Source: Pseudofrankia sp. DC12 (GTDB taxonomy: Bacteria; Actinomycetota; Actinomycetes; Frankiales; Frankiaceae). Taken from it: a DNA stretch of 64,000 nt. Position numbers and translations under genes: made by a program. The number at the start of each line of letters is the position of its first letter. The stretch's first letter is position 1. The notes beneath the pieces were generated by a model, which did not search any database, was not told where the DNA came from, and was given only the letters and a program-made list of their open reading frames with translations. Location: assembly GCF_000966285.1 (NCBI RefSeq), contig NZ_KQ031391.1, forward strand, positions 1,570,378 to 1,634,377, written 5' to 3'. This document shows, one piece after another, positions 36,521-45,529 of this stretch.

Positions 36521-36577
36521 GCCTGGAGGCCCGCTCGGTATTTGCGGAACATATCGAGCCGCCCGACACTGGAGGGC

Positions 36578-38125
36578 ATGGCATCCGCGACCGTCCCCGC
36601 CGGCCCGACGACGGCCGGGCGAGCCGCACCCCGGACCACCACCCCCACCACCACGGCAGGCGGCGCGGACCCGCCCGTCCTGCGTGCCGTCGTCGCCGGC
36701 CGCCCGGTCGACGCGGGCGCGAGCTGGGCCAACCTCGACCCGGTCGACGGCTCGGTCCGCTCCTGGGTGCAGGAGTCGGACCAGGCGCTCGTGGATCGCG
36801 CGGTGCGGGCCGCGCGGGCCGCGCTGGACGGGCCCTGGGGACGTCTGTCGGTGGCGCAGCGAACCGCGCTCCTGCGCCGGGTCGCGGACCGGGTCGAGGC
36901 CCGGTTCGAGGAGTTCGTGCTGGCCGAGAGCGGGGACACCGGCAAGCCGCTGGCGCAGGCCCGCGAGCTGGACGTGGCCCGCGCGGTCGCGAACTTCCGG
37001 GCGTTCGCGGACACCGTCGCCGCCGCCGGCCAGCCGAGCTTCCTGACCGATCTCGCGGGCGGGAAGCACGCGCTGAACTACGCGGTCCGCAAGCCGCTCG
37101 GGGTCGTCGCCGTGATCGTCCCATGGAACCTGCCGCTGCTGCTGCTGACCTGGAAGGCCGCGCCGGCACTGGCCTGCGGGAACGCCGTCGTGGTCAAGCC
37201 GAGCGAGTGGACGCCGACGACGGCGACGCTGCTGGCCGAGGTGCTCGCCGAGGCGGGCGTACCGGACGGCGTCTACAACGTGGTGCACGGCTTCGGGCCG
37301 GGGTCGGCGGGGCAGTTCCTCACCGAGCATCCCGGCGTCGACGGGGTGACGTTCACCGGCTCGTCGGCGACCGGGTCGGCGATCATGCGGGCGGTCGCGC
37401 CGCGGGTGCGGCCGGTGTCGTTCGAGCTGGGCGGCAAGAACGCGGCGATCGTCTTCGCGGACGCCGACCTGGAGCTGACCCTCGCCGGCCTGACCCGCTC
37501 GGTGTTCGCGAACACCGGCCAGGTCTGCCTGTGCACGGAGCGGGTCTACGTCGAGCGGCCGGTCTTCGACGAGGTCACGGCCGGGCTGGTCAAGCAGGCG
37601 GAGGCGCTGCGGCTCGGCCGGCCGGACGACCCCGCGACCACCACCGGCCCGTTGATCTCCGCCGAGCACCGCGACAAGGTGCTGGGCTACTACCGGCTAG
37701 CCGAGGAACAGGGCGCGCGGGTGCTGGTCGGCGGCGGGGTGCCGGCGCTGGGTGGCGGCCTCGACGGCGGCTCGTGGATCTCCCCGACGTTGTGGACCGG
37801 GCTGACGAACGAGGACGCGCCGCTGCGGGAGGAGATCTTCGGGCCGTGCGCGGCGCTCGTCCCGTTCGACACCGAGGACGAGGCCGTCCGGCTCGCGAAC
37901 GACACCGACTACGGGCTGGCGTCAGCGGTCTGGACGACGAACCTGTCGCGCGGGCACCGGGTGGCGCAGCGGATGCGGGTCGGGCTGTCGTGGGTGAACA
38001 CCTGGTTCCTGCGGGACCTGCGCTCGCCCTTCGGCGGCGTCGGCCTGTCCGGGATCGGCCGCGAGGGCGGCGAGCACTCGCTGGACTTCTACACGGAGCT
38101 GACCAACGTGTGCGTGGCGCTGTGA
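36578..38125 (+). CDS. 2-aminomuconate semialdehyde dehydrogenase (ALDH family)
   Basis: 515 residues; the ATG follows GGAGGGC. The aldehyde dehydrogenase signatures are VIVPWNLPLLLLTWKAAPAL, GVTFTGSSATGSAIMRAVAP, the catalytic Glu in VSFELGGKNAAIVFADADLE, and the Cys in NTGQVCLCTERVYVERPVFD. A ~30-residue Thr/Pro-rich leader precedes the fold. Relatives oxidise 2-hydroxymuconic or 2-aminomuconic semialdehyde with NAD. As first gene of the kynurenine operon it should take the product of ACMS decarboxylase to 2-aminomuconate. Confidence 0.88.
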   Translation: MASATVPAGPTTAGRAAPRTTTPTTTAGGADPPVLRAVVAGRPVDAGASWANLDPVDGSVRSWVQESDQALVDRAVRAARAALDGPWGRLSVAQRTALLRRVADRVEARFEEFVLAESGDTGKPLAQARELDVARAVANFRAFADTVAAAGQPSFLTDLAGGKHALNYAVRKPLGVVAVIVPWNLPLLLLTWKAAPALACGNAVVVKPSEWTPTTATLLAEVLAEAGVPDGVYNVVHGFGPGSAGQFLTEHPGVDGVTFTGSSATGSAIMRAVAPRVRPVSFELGGKNAAIVFADADLELTLAGLTRSVFANTGQVCLCTERVYVERPVFDEVTAGLVKQAEALRLGRPDDPATTTGPLISAEHRDKVLGYYRLAEEQGARVLVGGGVPALGGGLDGGSWISPTLWTGLTNEDAPLREEIFGPCAALVPFDTEDEAVRLANDTDYGLASAVWTTNLSRGHRVAQRMRVGLSWVNTWFLRDLRSPFGGVGLSGIGREGGEHSLDFYTELTNVCVAL

Positions 38126-39141
38126 GCCGGACCTCCCAGACCGGCTCCGCAAGCTCCACCGATCCGGCAGGAACCCCGGGAGCGAGTCCGCGGAGTGGTC
38201 GTCCGAGGCGGACCTCCCAGATCGGCTCCGTCGATCTGGCAGGAACCCCGGAGGACGGCCGCGGAGCGGACTCACGACGGAGCGAACCAGAGACACAGAG
38301 CTCGCCGTTGGGTCACGAGCCAGTCGAGGAGACGGCCGACTATCTGGACCGCGCGCGGCTGCGGGTCACGGCGGTGCCCCAGCTGCCGGCCGGCCTGGAG
38401 CTGGCCGACGCCTACAGGATCCAGCGGGCCGTCGTCGGCCGGCGGCTGGCGCGCGGTGAGCGGCTGGTCGGCACGAAGCTCGGGATGACGAGCCGGGCGA
38501 AGATGGAGCAGATGGGGATCTCCGAGATCATCTGCGGCCAGCTCACCGACGCGATGACGGTGCCCGACGGCGGCTCGGTGGACCTGACCAAGCTGATCCA
38601 TCCGCGGGTGGAGCCCGAGGTGGCCTTCCGGCTCGCCCGGGACGTCGACCTGAGCGACCCGGACGTGGACATCGTGGCCTGCACCGGCGGGGTCGCGGCG
38701 GCGCTGGAGATCATCGACTCGCGGTACGCGGACTTCCGGTTCAGCCTGCCGGACGTGGTCGCGGACAACACCTCGGCGGCGTTCTTCGTCGTCGGGGCGT
38801 GGTGCCCACCGATGCCGGAGTCGTGGCGGCAGACGCTCGGCGCGCTGCCGGTGCAGCTGTCCGCCGGCGGCGAGACCGTCGAGGCGGGGTCCACGAGCGA
38901 GATCCTCGGCCATCCGCTGAACGCGTTGCGGGCACTGGTCCCGCTCGCCCGCCAGTACGGGTTCCCGCTGAGCGCCGGGCAGGTGATCCTCGCCGGCGCG
39001 GCGACGGCGGCCGTGCCGCTGCGGCCCGGCCCGGTGCGCGTCGAGATCTTCGGCCTCGGCACCGCGAGCGTGCACGCCGAGGCCGGGGCCGGGGCTGGGG
39101 CCGGGGCTGGGGCCGGGGCCGGGGCCGGGGCCGATGGCTGA
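38122..39141 (+). CDS. 4-oxalocrotonate decarboxylase / 2-keto-4-pentenoate hydratase family
   Basis: Read from GTG 38122, which overlaps the ALDH stop, giving 339 residues. The first ~62 residues are a low-complexity leader built from a DNA repeat and are absent from relatives; a TTG near 38309 could be the true start. The catalytic part runs from [20 protein letters not shown], with [20 protein letters not shown], the metal-binding [20 protein letters not shown], and [20 protein letters not shown]. This family includes both the decarboxylase and the hydratase of the meta-cleavage pathway. Placed next to a deaminase that yields 4-oxalocrotonate, decarboxylase is more likely. The C-terminus ends in an Ala-Gly tail from a GGGGCC repeat. 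Confidence 0.82.
   Translation: MSRTSQTGSASSTDPAGTPGASPRSGRPRRTSQIGSVDLAGTPEDGRGADSRRSEPETQSSPLGHEPVEETADYLDRARLRVTAVPQLPAGLELADAYRIQRAVVGRRLARGERLVGTKLGMTSRAKMEQMGISEIICGQLTDAMTVPDGGSVDLTKLIHPRVEPEVAFRLARDVDLSDPDVDIVACTGGVAAALEIIDSRYADFRFSLPDVVADNTSAAFFVVGAWCPPMPESWRQTLGALPVQLSAGGETVEAGSTSEILGHPLNALRALVPLARQYGFPLSAGQVILAGAATAAVPLRPGPVRVEIFGLGTASVHAEAGAGAGAGAGAGAGAGADG
38129..38252 (+). repeat. Imperfect direct repeat inserted at the 5' end of the decarboxylase gene
   Basis: GGACCTCCCAGACCGGCTCC (38129) recurs as GGACCTCCCAGATCGGCTCC (38210), each followed by a GATC-GGCAGGAACCCCGG block (to 38180 and 38252). A nearby inverted pair (GAGTCCGC at 38185 and GCGGACTC at 38265) frames the second copy. 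The units encode RTSQ(T/I)GS and AGTP. It resembles a dispersed intergenic repeat that has become coding. Confidence 0.7.
39085..39132 (+). repeat. Eight GGGGCC/GGGGCT hexanucleotide units
   Basis: Eight tandem hexamers (six GGGGCC, two GGGGCT) encode (Gly-Ala)n at the very end of the decarboxylase. The units end one base before the next gene's ATG (39134), so length changes would affect the tail and the spacing before the next start. Confidence 0.95.
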
Positions 39142-39571
39142 AACCTCCACCTCAGCCAGCGTGGTCCCCGGGAAGGCGACGCCACGGGGGCGGTTCCCGC
39201 AGGTGAAGCGAGCGGGCGACTTCGTCTACCTGTCCGGGACGTCCTCACGACGGCCCGACAACACGTTCGTCGGCGCGGCGGTCGACCCACTGGGAACGAC
39301 GTCGCTGGACATCCGGGCCCAGACCAGAGCCGTGATCGAGAACCTGGGCGCGCTGCTCGCCGACGTGGGCGCCGGACTGACCGATCTCGTGGACGTCACG
39401 GCCTACCTGGTCAGCATGAACGACTTCGGCGGCTACAACGAGGTCTGGGCCGAGTTCTTCGACGAGACCGGGCCGACCCGGACGACCGTCGCCGTCCACC
39501 AGCTCCCGCACCCGCTGTTGCTGATCGAGATGCAGGCCGTCGCGTACGTCCCGAGAAAGGCCGAGCCATGA
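39134..39571 (+). CDS. RidA-family protein, probable 2-aminomuconate deaminase
   Basis: 145 residues; the start overlaps the decarboxylase end by 8 bp. The YjgF/RidA fold shows [60 protein letters not shown] and the C-terminal [15 protein letters not shown] with the conserved Glu. The [12 protein letters not shown] segment and the overall length match the AmnD/NbaF 2-aminomuconate deaminases, which convert 2-aminomuconate to 4-oxalocrotonate plus ammonia, rather than generic RidA (~130 residues). Confidence 0.85.
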   Translation: MAETSTSASVVPGKATPRGRFPQVKRAGDFVYLSGTSSRRPDNTFVGAAVDPLGTTSLDIRAQTRAVIENLGALLADVGAGLTDLVDVTAYLVSMNDFGGYNEVWAEFFDETGPTRTTVAVHQLPHPLLLIEMQAVAYVPRKAEP

Positions 39572-40089
39572 GCCTCTCCCAGCCGATCAACCTCGGCGCC
39601 TGGATCAAAGAGAACCAGCACCTGCTGAAGCCACCGGTAGGCAACAAGACGCTGGTGGTCGGGGACGACTACATCGTCCAGGTCGTCGGCGGCCCGAACG
39701 CCCGCACCGACTACCACGTCGACCCGTACGAGGAGTGGTTCCACCAGCTGCGGGGCTCGATGCACGTCAACGTCATCGACGAGGACGGCAGCCCGCGGCG
39801 GATCGACATCGGGGCGGGCGAGACCTGGCTGCTGCCCCGGGGAGTCCCGCACTCGCCGCAGCGGCCGGAGGCGGGCTCGGCCGGGCTGGTCGTCGAGCGG
39901 ATCCGGGAGGAGGGGCTGCTGGAGAAGTTCCAGTGGTACTGCCCGGAATGCGCGGCGCTGGTGCACGAGACGGAGCTACAGGTGCGCGACATCGTCAAGG
40001 ACCTCCCGCCGGTGTTCAGCGCCTTCTACGCCGACGAACAGGCCCGGACCTGCCCCAAGTGCGCCACCGTGCACCCGGGCAAGGGCTGA
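39568..40089 (+). CDS. nbaC: 3-hydroxyanthranilate 3,4-dioxygenase
   Basis: 173 residues, ATGA overlap with the preceding gene. [20 protein letters not shown] is the family opening. The Fe(II) ligands are in [20 protein letters not shown] (His and Glu) and [13 protein letters not shown] (His). The C-terminus has the bacterial second iron site, two CxxC pairs: [11 protein letters not shown] and [12 protein letters not shown]. It opens 3-hydroxyanthranilate to 2-amino-3-carboxymuconate semialdehyde (ACMS). All key residues are present. Confidence 0.95.
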   Translation: MSLSQPINLGAWIKENQHLLKPPVGNKTLVVGDDYIVQVVGGPNARTDYHVDPYEEWFHQLRGSMHVNVIDEDGSPRRIDIGAGETWLLPRGVPHSPQRPEAGSAGLVVERIREEGLLEKFQWYCPECAALVHETELQVRDIVKDLPPVFSAFYADEQARTCPKCATVHPGKG

Positions 40090-40098
40090 CCGGGCCGC

Positions 40099-41214
40099 AT
40101 GGGACCCGCCGAGCCCCCGAACCCTGGTGACAGTGCGCGCCGGGCCGATATCCACCGTCCGGACGTCATCGACGTCCATACCCACTACGTGCCGCACGGC
40201 TGGCCGGATCTCGGCCCGGACACACCGACCGCCCGGTTCGAGACCGAGACCGAGGTCATGATCATGCTGGCCGGCCGGGAGTTCCGCCGGGTCGCCGCGG
40301 ACTGCTGGGACGCCGAGCTCCGGCTTGCCGACATGGACGCCGACGGCGTACACCAGCAGGCCGTCTCCCCCACCCCGGTCTTCTTCTCCTACGCCCACGA
40401 CGTCGCCCAGGCCGCGAAGATCGCGTACATCCTCAACGACCTGGCGCTGGAGATCTGCGAGCCGGCGCCCGGGCGGCTGCTGCCGATGTGCCAGGTCCCG
40501 CTACAGGACCCGGACGCGGCCTGCGCCGAGCTGGAGCGCTGCCTGGCCGCCGGCCACGTCGGCGTCGAGATCGGCAACCACGTCGGCGACCACGACCTCG
40601 ACAACGAGGGCGTCGTGACGTTCCTGCAGCATGCGGCGGCCCTCGGCGCGCCGGTCTTCGTGCACCCGTGGGACATGCCGACCTCACCGCGGCTCGACCG
40701 GTGGATGGCGCAGTGGTTGGTCGGGATGCCGTCCGAGACGCACCTGTCGATCCTGGCGATGATCCTCGGCGGGGTCTTCGACCGGGTCGAGGAGTCGCTG
40801 CGGATCTGCTTCGCCCACGGCGGCGGCTCGTTCGCCTTCTGGCTCGGCCGTCTCGCCAACGCCTGGCACCGGCGGGGCGACGTGATCGGCACGTCCGAGC
40901 TGCACCCCGAGCGGTACCTCGGCCGGTTCTACGTCGACTCGGTGGTCTTCGACGCCTGCGCGCTGCGGCTGCTGGTCGACACGATCGGCGCCGACCGGGT
41001 CGTCGTCGGCAGCGACTATCCCTACCCGCTCGGCGAGCGGCCGGCCGGCTCCGTCGTCAGGACGGCCGACTTCCTGGACGCCCCGACCCGCGCCCGGCTG
41101 CTCAACGGCAACGCGCGGGCCTTCCTCGGGCTCGCCACGCCCTCCGAAAGCGGCCCGGCCCCCACCCCCACCTCGGCCTCAGCCTCAGCCTCGGCGGATC
41201 GAGCCGCGCGGTGA
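40099..41214 (+). CDS. nbaD: Amidohydrolase, probable ACMS decarboxylase
   Basis: 371 residues. The metal site HxH is in DVIDVHTHYVPHGWPDL, with more ligands at FVHPWDMP, CFAHGGGSFAFWLGRLANAW and the Asp in VVVGSDYPYPLG. MADMDADGVHQQAVSPTPVF-type substrate loop and length match alpha-amino-beta-carboxymuconate-epsilon-semialdehyde decarboxylases. It removes CO2 from ACMS and prevents its spontaneous closure to quinolinate. The C-terminal ~20 residues are an Ala/Ser/Pro tail. It starts 10 bp after the dioxygenase. Confidence 0.92.
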   Translation: MGPAEPPNPGDSARRADIHRPDVIDVHTHYVPHGWPDLGPDTPTARFETETEVMIMLAGREFRRVAADCWDAELRLADMDADGVHQQAVSPTPVFFSYAHDVAQAAKIAYILNDLALEICEPAPGRLLPMCQVPLQDPDAACAELERCLAAGHVGVEIGNHVGDHDLDNEGVVTFLQHAAALGAPVFVHPWDMPTSPRLDRWMAQWLVGMPSETHLSILAMILGGVFDRVEESLRICFAHGGGSFAFWLGRLANAWHRRGDVIGTSELHPERYLGRFYVDSVVFDACALRLLVDTIGADRVVVGSDYPYPLGERPAGSVVRTADFLDAPTRARLLNGNARAFLGLATPSESGPAPTPTSASASASADRAAR

Positions 41215-42494
41215 GCCCGCTCGCGCTGCTCGACCAGGAGCGCCAGGCCCGGGAGCTGGATGCCCACGACCCGCTGCCGACCCGGCGAGACGAGTTCCAC
41301 ATCCCGCCGCACGGTTCCGGCGAGGCGGCCTACTTCGCCGGGAACTCGCTCGGGCTGCAGCCGAAGGCGCTGCAAGCCCGGCTCGGCGAGGAGCTGGACG
41401 ACTGGGCCCGCCTCGGTGTCGAAGGGCATCTGGAGGCGCGCCGGCCGTGGCTGCCCTACCACGACCTGGCCAGGGAGCCGGCCGCACGCCTGGTCGGGGC
41501 GCTGCCGAGCGAGGTCGTCGTGATGAACTCCCTCACGGTCAACCTGCACCTACTGATGGTCAGCTTCTACCGGCCGACCCCGCAGCGGCACCGGATCGTC
41601 ATCGAGGACAGCGCCTTCCCGTCGGACAGCTATGCGGTCCGGTCACAGGCCGCCTTCCACGGCTACGACCCGGACGACGCGGTGATCCGGCTGGCACCGC
41701 GCGCGGGCGAGGCCGCGCTGCGCTCGGAGGACGTCGTCGCCTACCTGGCCGCGCACGGCGCGGGCGTCGCGCTCGTGCTGCTCGGCGCGGTCAACTACTA
41801 CAGCGGCGAGCTTCTCGACATCGCCGCCATCACCGCGGCCGCCCACGCGGCCGGCGCCGTCGCCGGCTGGGACCTGGCCCATGCCGCCGGCAACGTCGAG
41901 CTCCGGCTGCACGACGCGGGCGCGGACTGGGCCGCCTGGTGCTCGTACAAGTACCTGAACTCCGGTCCGGGCTCGCTCGCCGGCGCCTTCGTCCACGAGC
42001 GGCACCTGGCCGACCGGACGCTGCCGAGGCTCGCCGGCTGGTGGTCGACCGACCCCGCGAGCCGGTTCCAGATGGAACCGACGGTCACGCCGGTGGACTC
42101 GGCCGACGGGTGGCAGCTGTCCAACCCGCCGATCCTCGCGCTGGCCCCGGTGCTGCTCTCCTTGGAGATGTTCGACCAGACCGGCATGACGGCGCTGCGG
42201 GCCAGGAGCGTGCGGCTGACCGCCTACCTGGAGTCGCTGCTCGACGAGGTCTGCGCGGCGCGGGCCGCCGAGATCATCACCCCGCGCGAACCGGAGCGCC
42301 GGGGCGCCCAGCTCTCGGTCCGCGTCCGCGGCCGTGAGGCCGGCCCAGTGACCGAGCGGCTGCGGCACGCCCACGGCGTCGTCGCCGACGCCCGCCGCCC
42401 GGACGTCATCCGGCTGGCCCCCGCGCCGATGTACTGCACCTTCCACGACTGCTGGCGGGCCGCCGGCGCGCTCGCGGAGGTGCTCGATGCCTGA
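41211..42494 (+). CDS. kynU: Kynureninase
   Basis: 427 residues from GTG 41211 (overlap with the ACMSD stop). YFAGNSLGLQPKALQARLGE, the PLP-phosphate region VVVMNSLTVNLHLLMVSFY, AGWDLAHAAGNVELRLHDAG with the PLP Asp, and the Schiff-base Lys in AAWCSYKYLNSGPGSLAGAF are all typical. It cleaves (3-hydroxy)kynurenine to (3-hydroxy)anthranilate and alanine. The GWWSTDPASRFQM and QLSNPPILALAPVL motifs complete the substrate site. Confidence 0.95.
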   Translation: MSPLALLDQERQARELDAHDPLPTRRDEFHIPPHGSGEAAYFAGNSLGLQPKALQARLGEELDDWARLGVEGHLEARRPWLPYHDLAREPAARLVGALPSEVVVMNSLTVNLHLLMVSFYRPTPQRHRIVIEDSAFPSDSYAVRSQAAFHGYDPDDAVIRLAPRAGEAALRSEDVVAYLAAHGAGVALVLLGAVNYYSGELLDIAAITAAAHAAGAVAGWDLAHAAGNVELRLHDAGADWAAWCSYKYLNSGPGSLAGAFVHERHLADRTLPRLAGWWSTDPASRFQMEPTVTPVDSADGWQLSNPPILALAPVLLSLEMFDQTGMTALRARSVRLTAYLESLLDEVCAARAAEIITPREPERRGAQLSVRVRGREAGPVTERLRHAHGVVADARRPDVIRLAPAPMYCTFHDCWRAAGALAEVLDA

Positions 42495-43833
42495 GTGGCC
42501 CACCGCCGACGAGCCGCGGGTCGTGATCATCGGAGCCGGGCTGGCCGGCTGCCTGCTGGCGACCCTGCTGGGCCGGCGCGGGATGCAGGTGAACGTCTAC
42601 GAGCGGCGCGAGGATCCCCGCGCCGCGCCGCCGGAACGCGGGCGCTCGATCAACCTGGCCATCTCCGCGCGAGGGCTGGCCGCGCTCGACCACGTCGGGC
42701 TGCGGGAGCAGGCACTGTCCCGGGCGCTGCCGATGCACGGGCGGATGGTCCACGACCCGGCGGGCGGGCGCAGCTTCCGGCCGTACAGCGCCGACGGCCG
42801 CCGCGCGATCAACTCGATCAGCCGGTCCGAGCTGAACCTCGCGCTGCTCGACGTCGCCGTGAAGACCCCCGGGGTGAACGTGGCGTTCGGCTGCCGGCTC
42901 ACCCACCTGGATCTGGACACCGGAGAGCTGCGGTTCGCCACCGACGAAGGGCCGCGGCTGGCCCAGGCCGACCTCGTGCTGGCCTGCGACGGCGCCTTCA
43001 GCGCGGCACGGCGCACGGTCACCTTCCGTACCGGTTTCACGTTCGGCCAGGACTACCTGGACCACCGGTACAAGGAGCTGACGATCCCGGCCAGGGACGG
43101 CGAGTTCGCGCTGGACCCGGACGCGCTGCACATCTGGCCACGCGGGGAGTCGATGATGATCGCCCTGCCCAACCTCGACCGGTCGTTCACCTGCACCCTC
43201 TTCTGGACGTCCGAGCAGTTCGCGGCGCTGCGGTCCCCGGCCCAGATCGCCGAGCATTTCCAGGCGCACTATCCCGACGTCGCCGAGCTGGCTCCGGACC
43301 TGGTCGAGGACTACCTGCACAACCCGCTCGGCTCCCTGGCGACGATCCGCGCCTGGCCGTGGGTGCACGGCGGCGCGGCGGCGACGCTCGCGCTCGTCGG
43401 CGACGCCGCGCACGCCATCGTGCCGTTCTTCGGCCAGGGCGCGAACTGCGCGTTCGAGGACTGCGTCGAGATCGACCGCTGCCTGGCCGAGAGCGGGAAC
43501 GGCTGGCCGGGCGCGCTGGCCGCGTACGAACGCCGCCGCAAGGCGAACTGCGACGCGATCGCCGAGATGGCCCTGGACAACTTCGTCGAGATGCGCGACC
43601 GGGTGAGCTCGAAGGCGTTCCAGGCGAAGGCCGCCGCCGGGCACTGGCTGGAGCGCCGGCTGCCCGGCCGCTTCGTCTCCCGTTACGAGCTGGTCAGCTT
43701 CACCACGATGCCCTACGCCGAGATCCCGCCCCGGATGCGCCGGCAGGCCCGGCTCACGGCGCTGGCCGCGGCCGGGATCGCGGGCCTCGGGGCCGCCACC
43801 GTCGTCGGCGCCAGCCGCGGCGGGCGCCGATGA
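42487..43833 (+). CDS. kmo: Kynurenine 3-monooxygenase
   Basis: 448 residues; ATG 42487 overlaps kynU by 8 bp. The FAD fingerprint is RVVIIGAGLAGCLLATLLGR; GRSINLAISARGLAALDHVG is the KMO-specific loop, DGAFSAARRTV the ribose contact, and LVGDAAHAIVPFFGQGANCA the GD motif. YRYKELTIP-like HRYKELTIPARDGEFALDPD and the Phe/Tyr region for kynurenine are kept. The C-terminus ends in ALAAAGIAGLGAATVVGAS, a hydrophobic stretch reminiscent of the membrane tail of eukaryotic KMO. It hydroxylates kynurenine to 3-hydroxykynurenine. Confidence 0.93.
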   Translation: MPEWPTADEPRVVIIGAGLAGCLLATLLGRRGMQVNVYERREDPRAAPPERGRSINLAISARGLAALDHVGLREQALSRALPMHGRMVHDPAGGRSFRPYSADGRRAINSISRSELNLALLDVAVKTPGVNVAFGCRLTHLDLDTGELRFATDEGPRLAQADLVLACDGAFSAARRTVTFRTGFTFGQDYLDHRYKELTIPARDGEFALDPDALHIWPRGESMMIALPNLDRSFTCTLFWTSEQFAALRSPAQIAEHFQAHYPDVAELAPDLVEDYLHNPLGSLATIRAWPWVHGGAAATLALVGDAAHAIVPFFGQGANCAFEDCVEIDRCLAESGNGWPGALAAYERRRKANCDAIAEMALDNFVEMRDRVSSKAFQAKAAAGHWLERRLPGRFVSRYELVSFTTMPYAEIPPRMRRQARLTALAAAGIAGLGAATVVGASRGGRR

Positions 43834-44606
43834 CCGGGCCGGGCCACGACGAACTCACCTATGGCAGCTACCTGCACCTCGACGAGCTGCTCGCGGCCCA
43901 GCACCCGCGCACCGCCGAGCACGACGAGCTGCTGTTCGTGGTGATCCACCAGGTGTACGAGCTGTGGTTCAAGCAGATCCTGCACGAGCTGGCCCTGCTG
44001 CAGCGCCGTTTGGAAGCCGGGGACGGCGTCGGCTCCATGCACACCGCGGGGCGCGTCGCGAAGATCCTCAAGACGGTCGTCGGGCAGCTGGACGTCCTGG
44101 AGACGATGACCCCGCGCCAGTTCGCGGGCTTCCGCCCGGAGCTCGGCTCGTCCAGCGGGTTCCAGTCGTCCCAGTTCCGCTGGATCGAGGCGACGCTCGG
44201 CCGGCGCGACTTCCCACACCCCACCGGCGACGCGACGCTCGACGCGATCGTGGGCCGCCGGTCCGTCTTCGACTCGCTGCTGCGCTACCTGGCCACCGCC
44301 GGCTGGCAGCTCCCCGCCGAGATCCTGGACCGGGACCCAAGCGAGCCATGGCCGGGCGACGACGCGGTCCAGGCCGCGCTCGTGGAGGTCTACCAGGACG
44401 AACGGGCCGCCCCGGCCGGGGTCTGCGAGGGCCTCGTCGACATCGACGAGGGCATCCAGGAATGGCGCTACCGCCACCTCAAGATGGTCGAACGCATCAT
44501 CGGCCCGCGCGCCGGCACCGGCGGCTCGGCCGGCAGCGCCTACCTGCGCTCGACCCTCTTTCGGCCCAGCTTCCCCGACCTCTGGCAGGTCCGGTCCCGG
44601 CCCTGA
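43830..44606 (+). CDS. kynA: Tryptophan 2,3-dioxygenase
   Basis: 258 residues, ATGA overlap with kmo. LTYGSYLHLDELLAAQHPRT and DELLFVVIHQVYELWFKQIL contain the substrate-side Phe/His/Tyr residues, FQSSQFRWIEATLGRR the Arg region, and EWRYRHLKMVERIIG the proximal haem His (YRH). The enzyme oxidises L-tryptophan to N-formylkynurenine, the pathway entry. It is the last gene of the operon, although its reaction is the first. Confidence 0.95.
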   Translation: MTGPGHDELTYGSYLHLDELLAAQHPRTAEHDELLFVVIHQVYELWFKQILHELALLQRRLEAGDGVGSMHTAGRVAKILKTVVGQLDVLETMTPRQFAGFRPELGSSSGFQSSQFRWIEATLGRRDFPHPTGDATLDAIVGRRSVFDSLLRYLATAGWQLPAEILDRDPSEPWPGDDAVQAALVEVYQDERAAPAGVCEGLVDIDEGIQEWRYRHLKMVERIIGPRAGTGGSAGSAYLRSTLFRPSFPDLWQVRSRP

Positions 44607-44609
44607 CCG

Positions 44610-45464
44610 CTACGGCGTGCCGGTCCAGAAGGCGCGGACGGTGGAGGCGAGGTAGCGGCCCTGGCGGCGGCCGGCGCGGGCCGAGGCCGGGCGCACGCTC
44701 GGGTCCAGCGGGTTCACGCCGAAGGCGGACTGGGCCGCGTCGTCGGTCCCGATCACCATCACCCGGCTGCCGGCCGACTCCAACTCGTGGACCTCGTCGT
44801 CGAGGCCGAGGAACGGACCGCGGGCGGGCATCGTCATGGCCGCGACGATGAGCACCACGTCGTGGCCGGCGGCGAGGGTGGCGTTCGTCGGCGAGCCGGA
44901 GCCGCCGTCGATGTAGCGCCGGTCGCCGATCGTCACCGGCGGCCAGACCCCGGGCACGGCGCAGCTGGCCGTGACCGCGTCGACCAGGGGCACGCCCGCG
45001 TCCTTGTCGAACGCGAGCAGCGTGCCGCGCTCCGCGTCGATCGCGGTCACGAGCAGCCGGGCCGGCGGCCAGTCGTGGCTGGGCAGCCGGGACTCGATGA
45101 CGCGGCGGCGCTCGGCCTCGGCGACGGTCGGGGTGGCCAGGGCCATCGCGCCGATCCGGGACAGCGCGGACTCCAGGTCACGGGCGCCGCTGACGGCCTC
45201 GCCGAACATGGTCCACAGCAGCTCCGGGTCGAGCTTGACCGACAGCTCGGTGCCCGCCTCGTGCGCCGCCAGCTGGAAGGCGAGCGAAGTCTGGAGGGTC
45301 GGCTCGGTCCGCAGCAGCGCGCCGGCCACCGAGCCGGCCGACGACCCGATCACCGTGTCGGCCGCGGCCAGGTCCGAGCCACCGCTGGTGAGCTCGGCGA
45401 GCAGCCCGATCTCCCAGGCCAGCCCGGCGAGCCCGCCGCCACCGAGCACCAGCGCCCGCGACAT
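44610..45464 (-). CDS. Patatin-like phospholipase/esterase
   Basis: 284 residues. It begins SRALVLGGGGLAGLAWEIGL (oxyanion Gly-rich loop); the nucleophile is in VIGSSAGSVAGALLRTEP (GxSxG) and the catalytic Asp in RYIDGGSGSPTNATLAA (DGG). No signal peptide, so cytoplasmic or membrane-peripheral. It is convergent with kynA with only 3 bp between stops. Relatives are acyl hydrolases of lipids; the physiological substrate is unknown. Confidence 0.9.
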   Translation of the reverse strand: MSRALVLGGGGLAGLAWEIGLLAELTSGGSDLAAADTVIGSSAGSVAGALLRTEPTLQTSLAFQLAAHEAGTELSVKLDPELLWTMFGEAVSGARDLESALSRIGAMALATPTVAEAERRRVIESRLPSHDWPPARLLVTAIDAERGTLLAFDKDAGVPLVDAVTASCAVPGVWPPVTIGDRRYIDGGSGSPTNATLAAGHDVVLIVAAMTMPARGPFLGLDDEVHELESAGSRVMVIGTDDAAQSAFGVNPLDPSVRPASARAGRRQGRYLASTVRAFWTGTP

Positions 45465-45529
45465 GCGCCCCAGCCTCCTACGCCGGCCTACCGGCCTCGC
45501 CGAACACTGCCATGCCTGCGTACCACGGG

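Noticed and set aside
35699-36577. Long plus-strand extension upstream of the aldehyde dehydrogenase
   Set aside because: It is antisense to the LysR gene. The ATG at 36578 with GGAGGG is the proper start.
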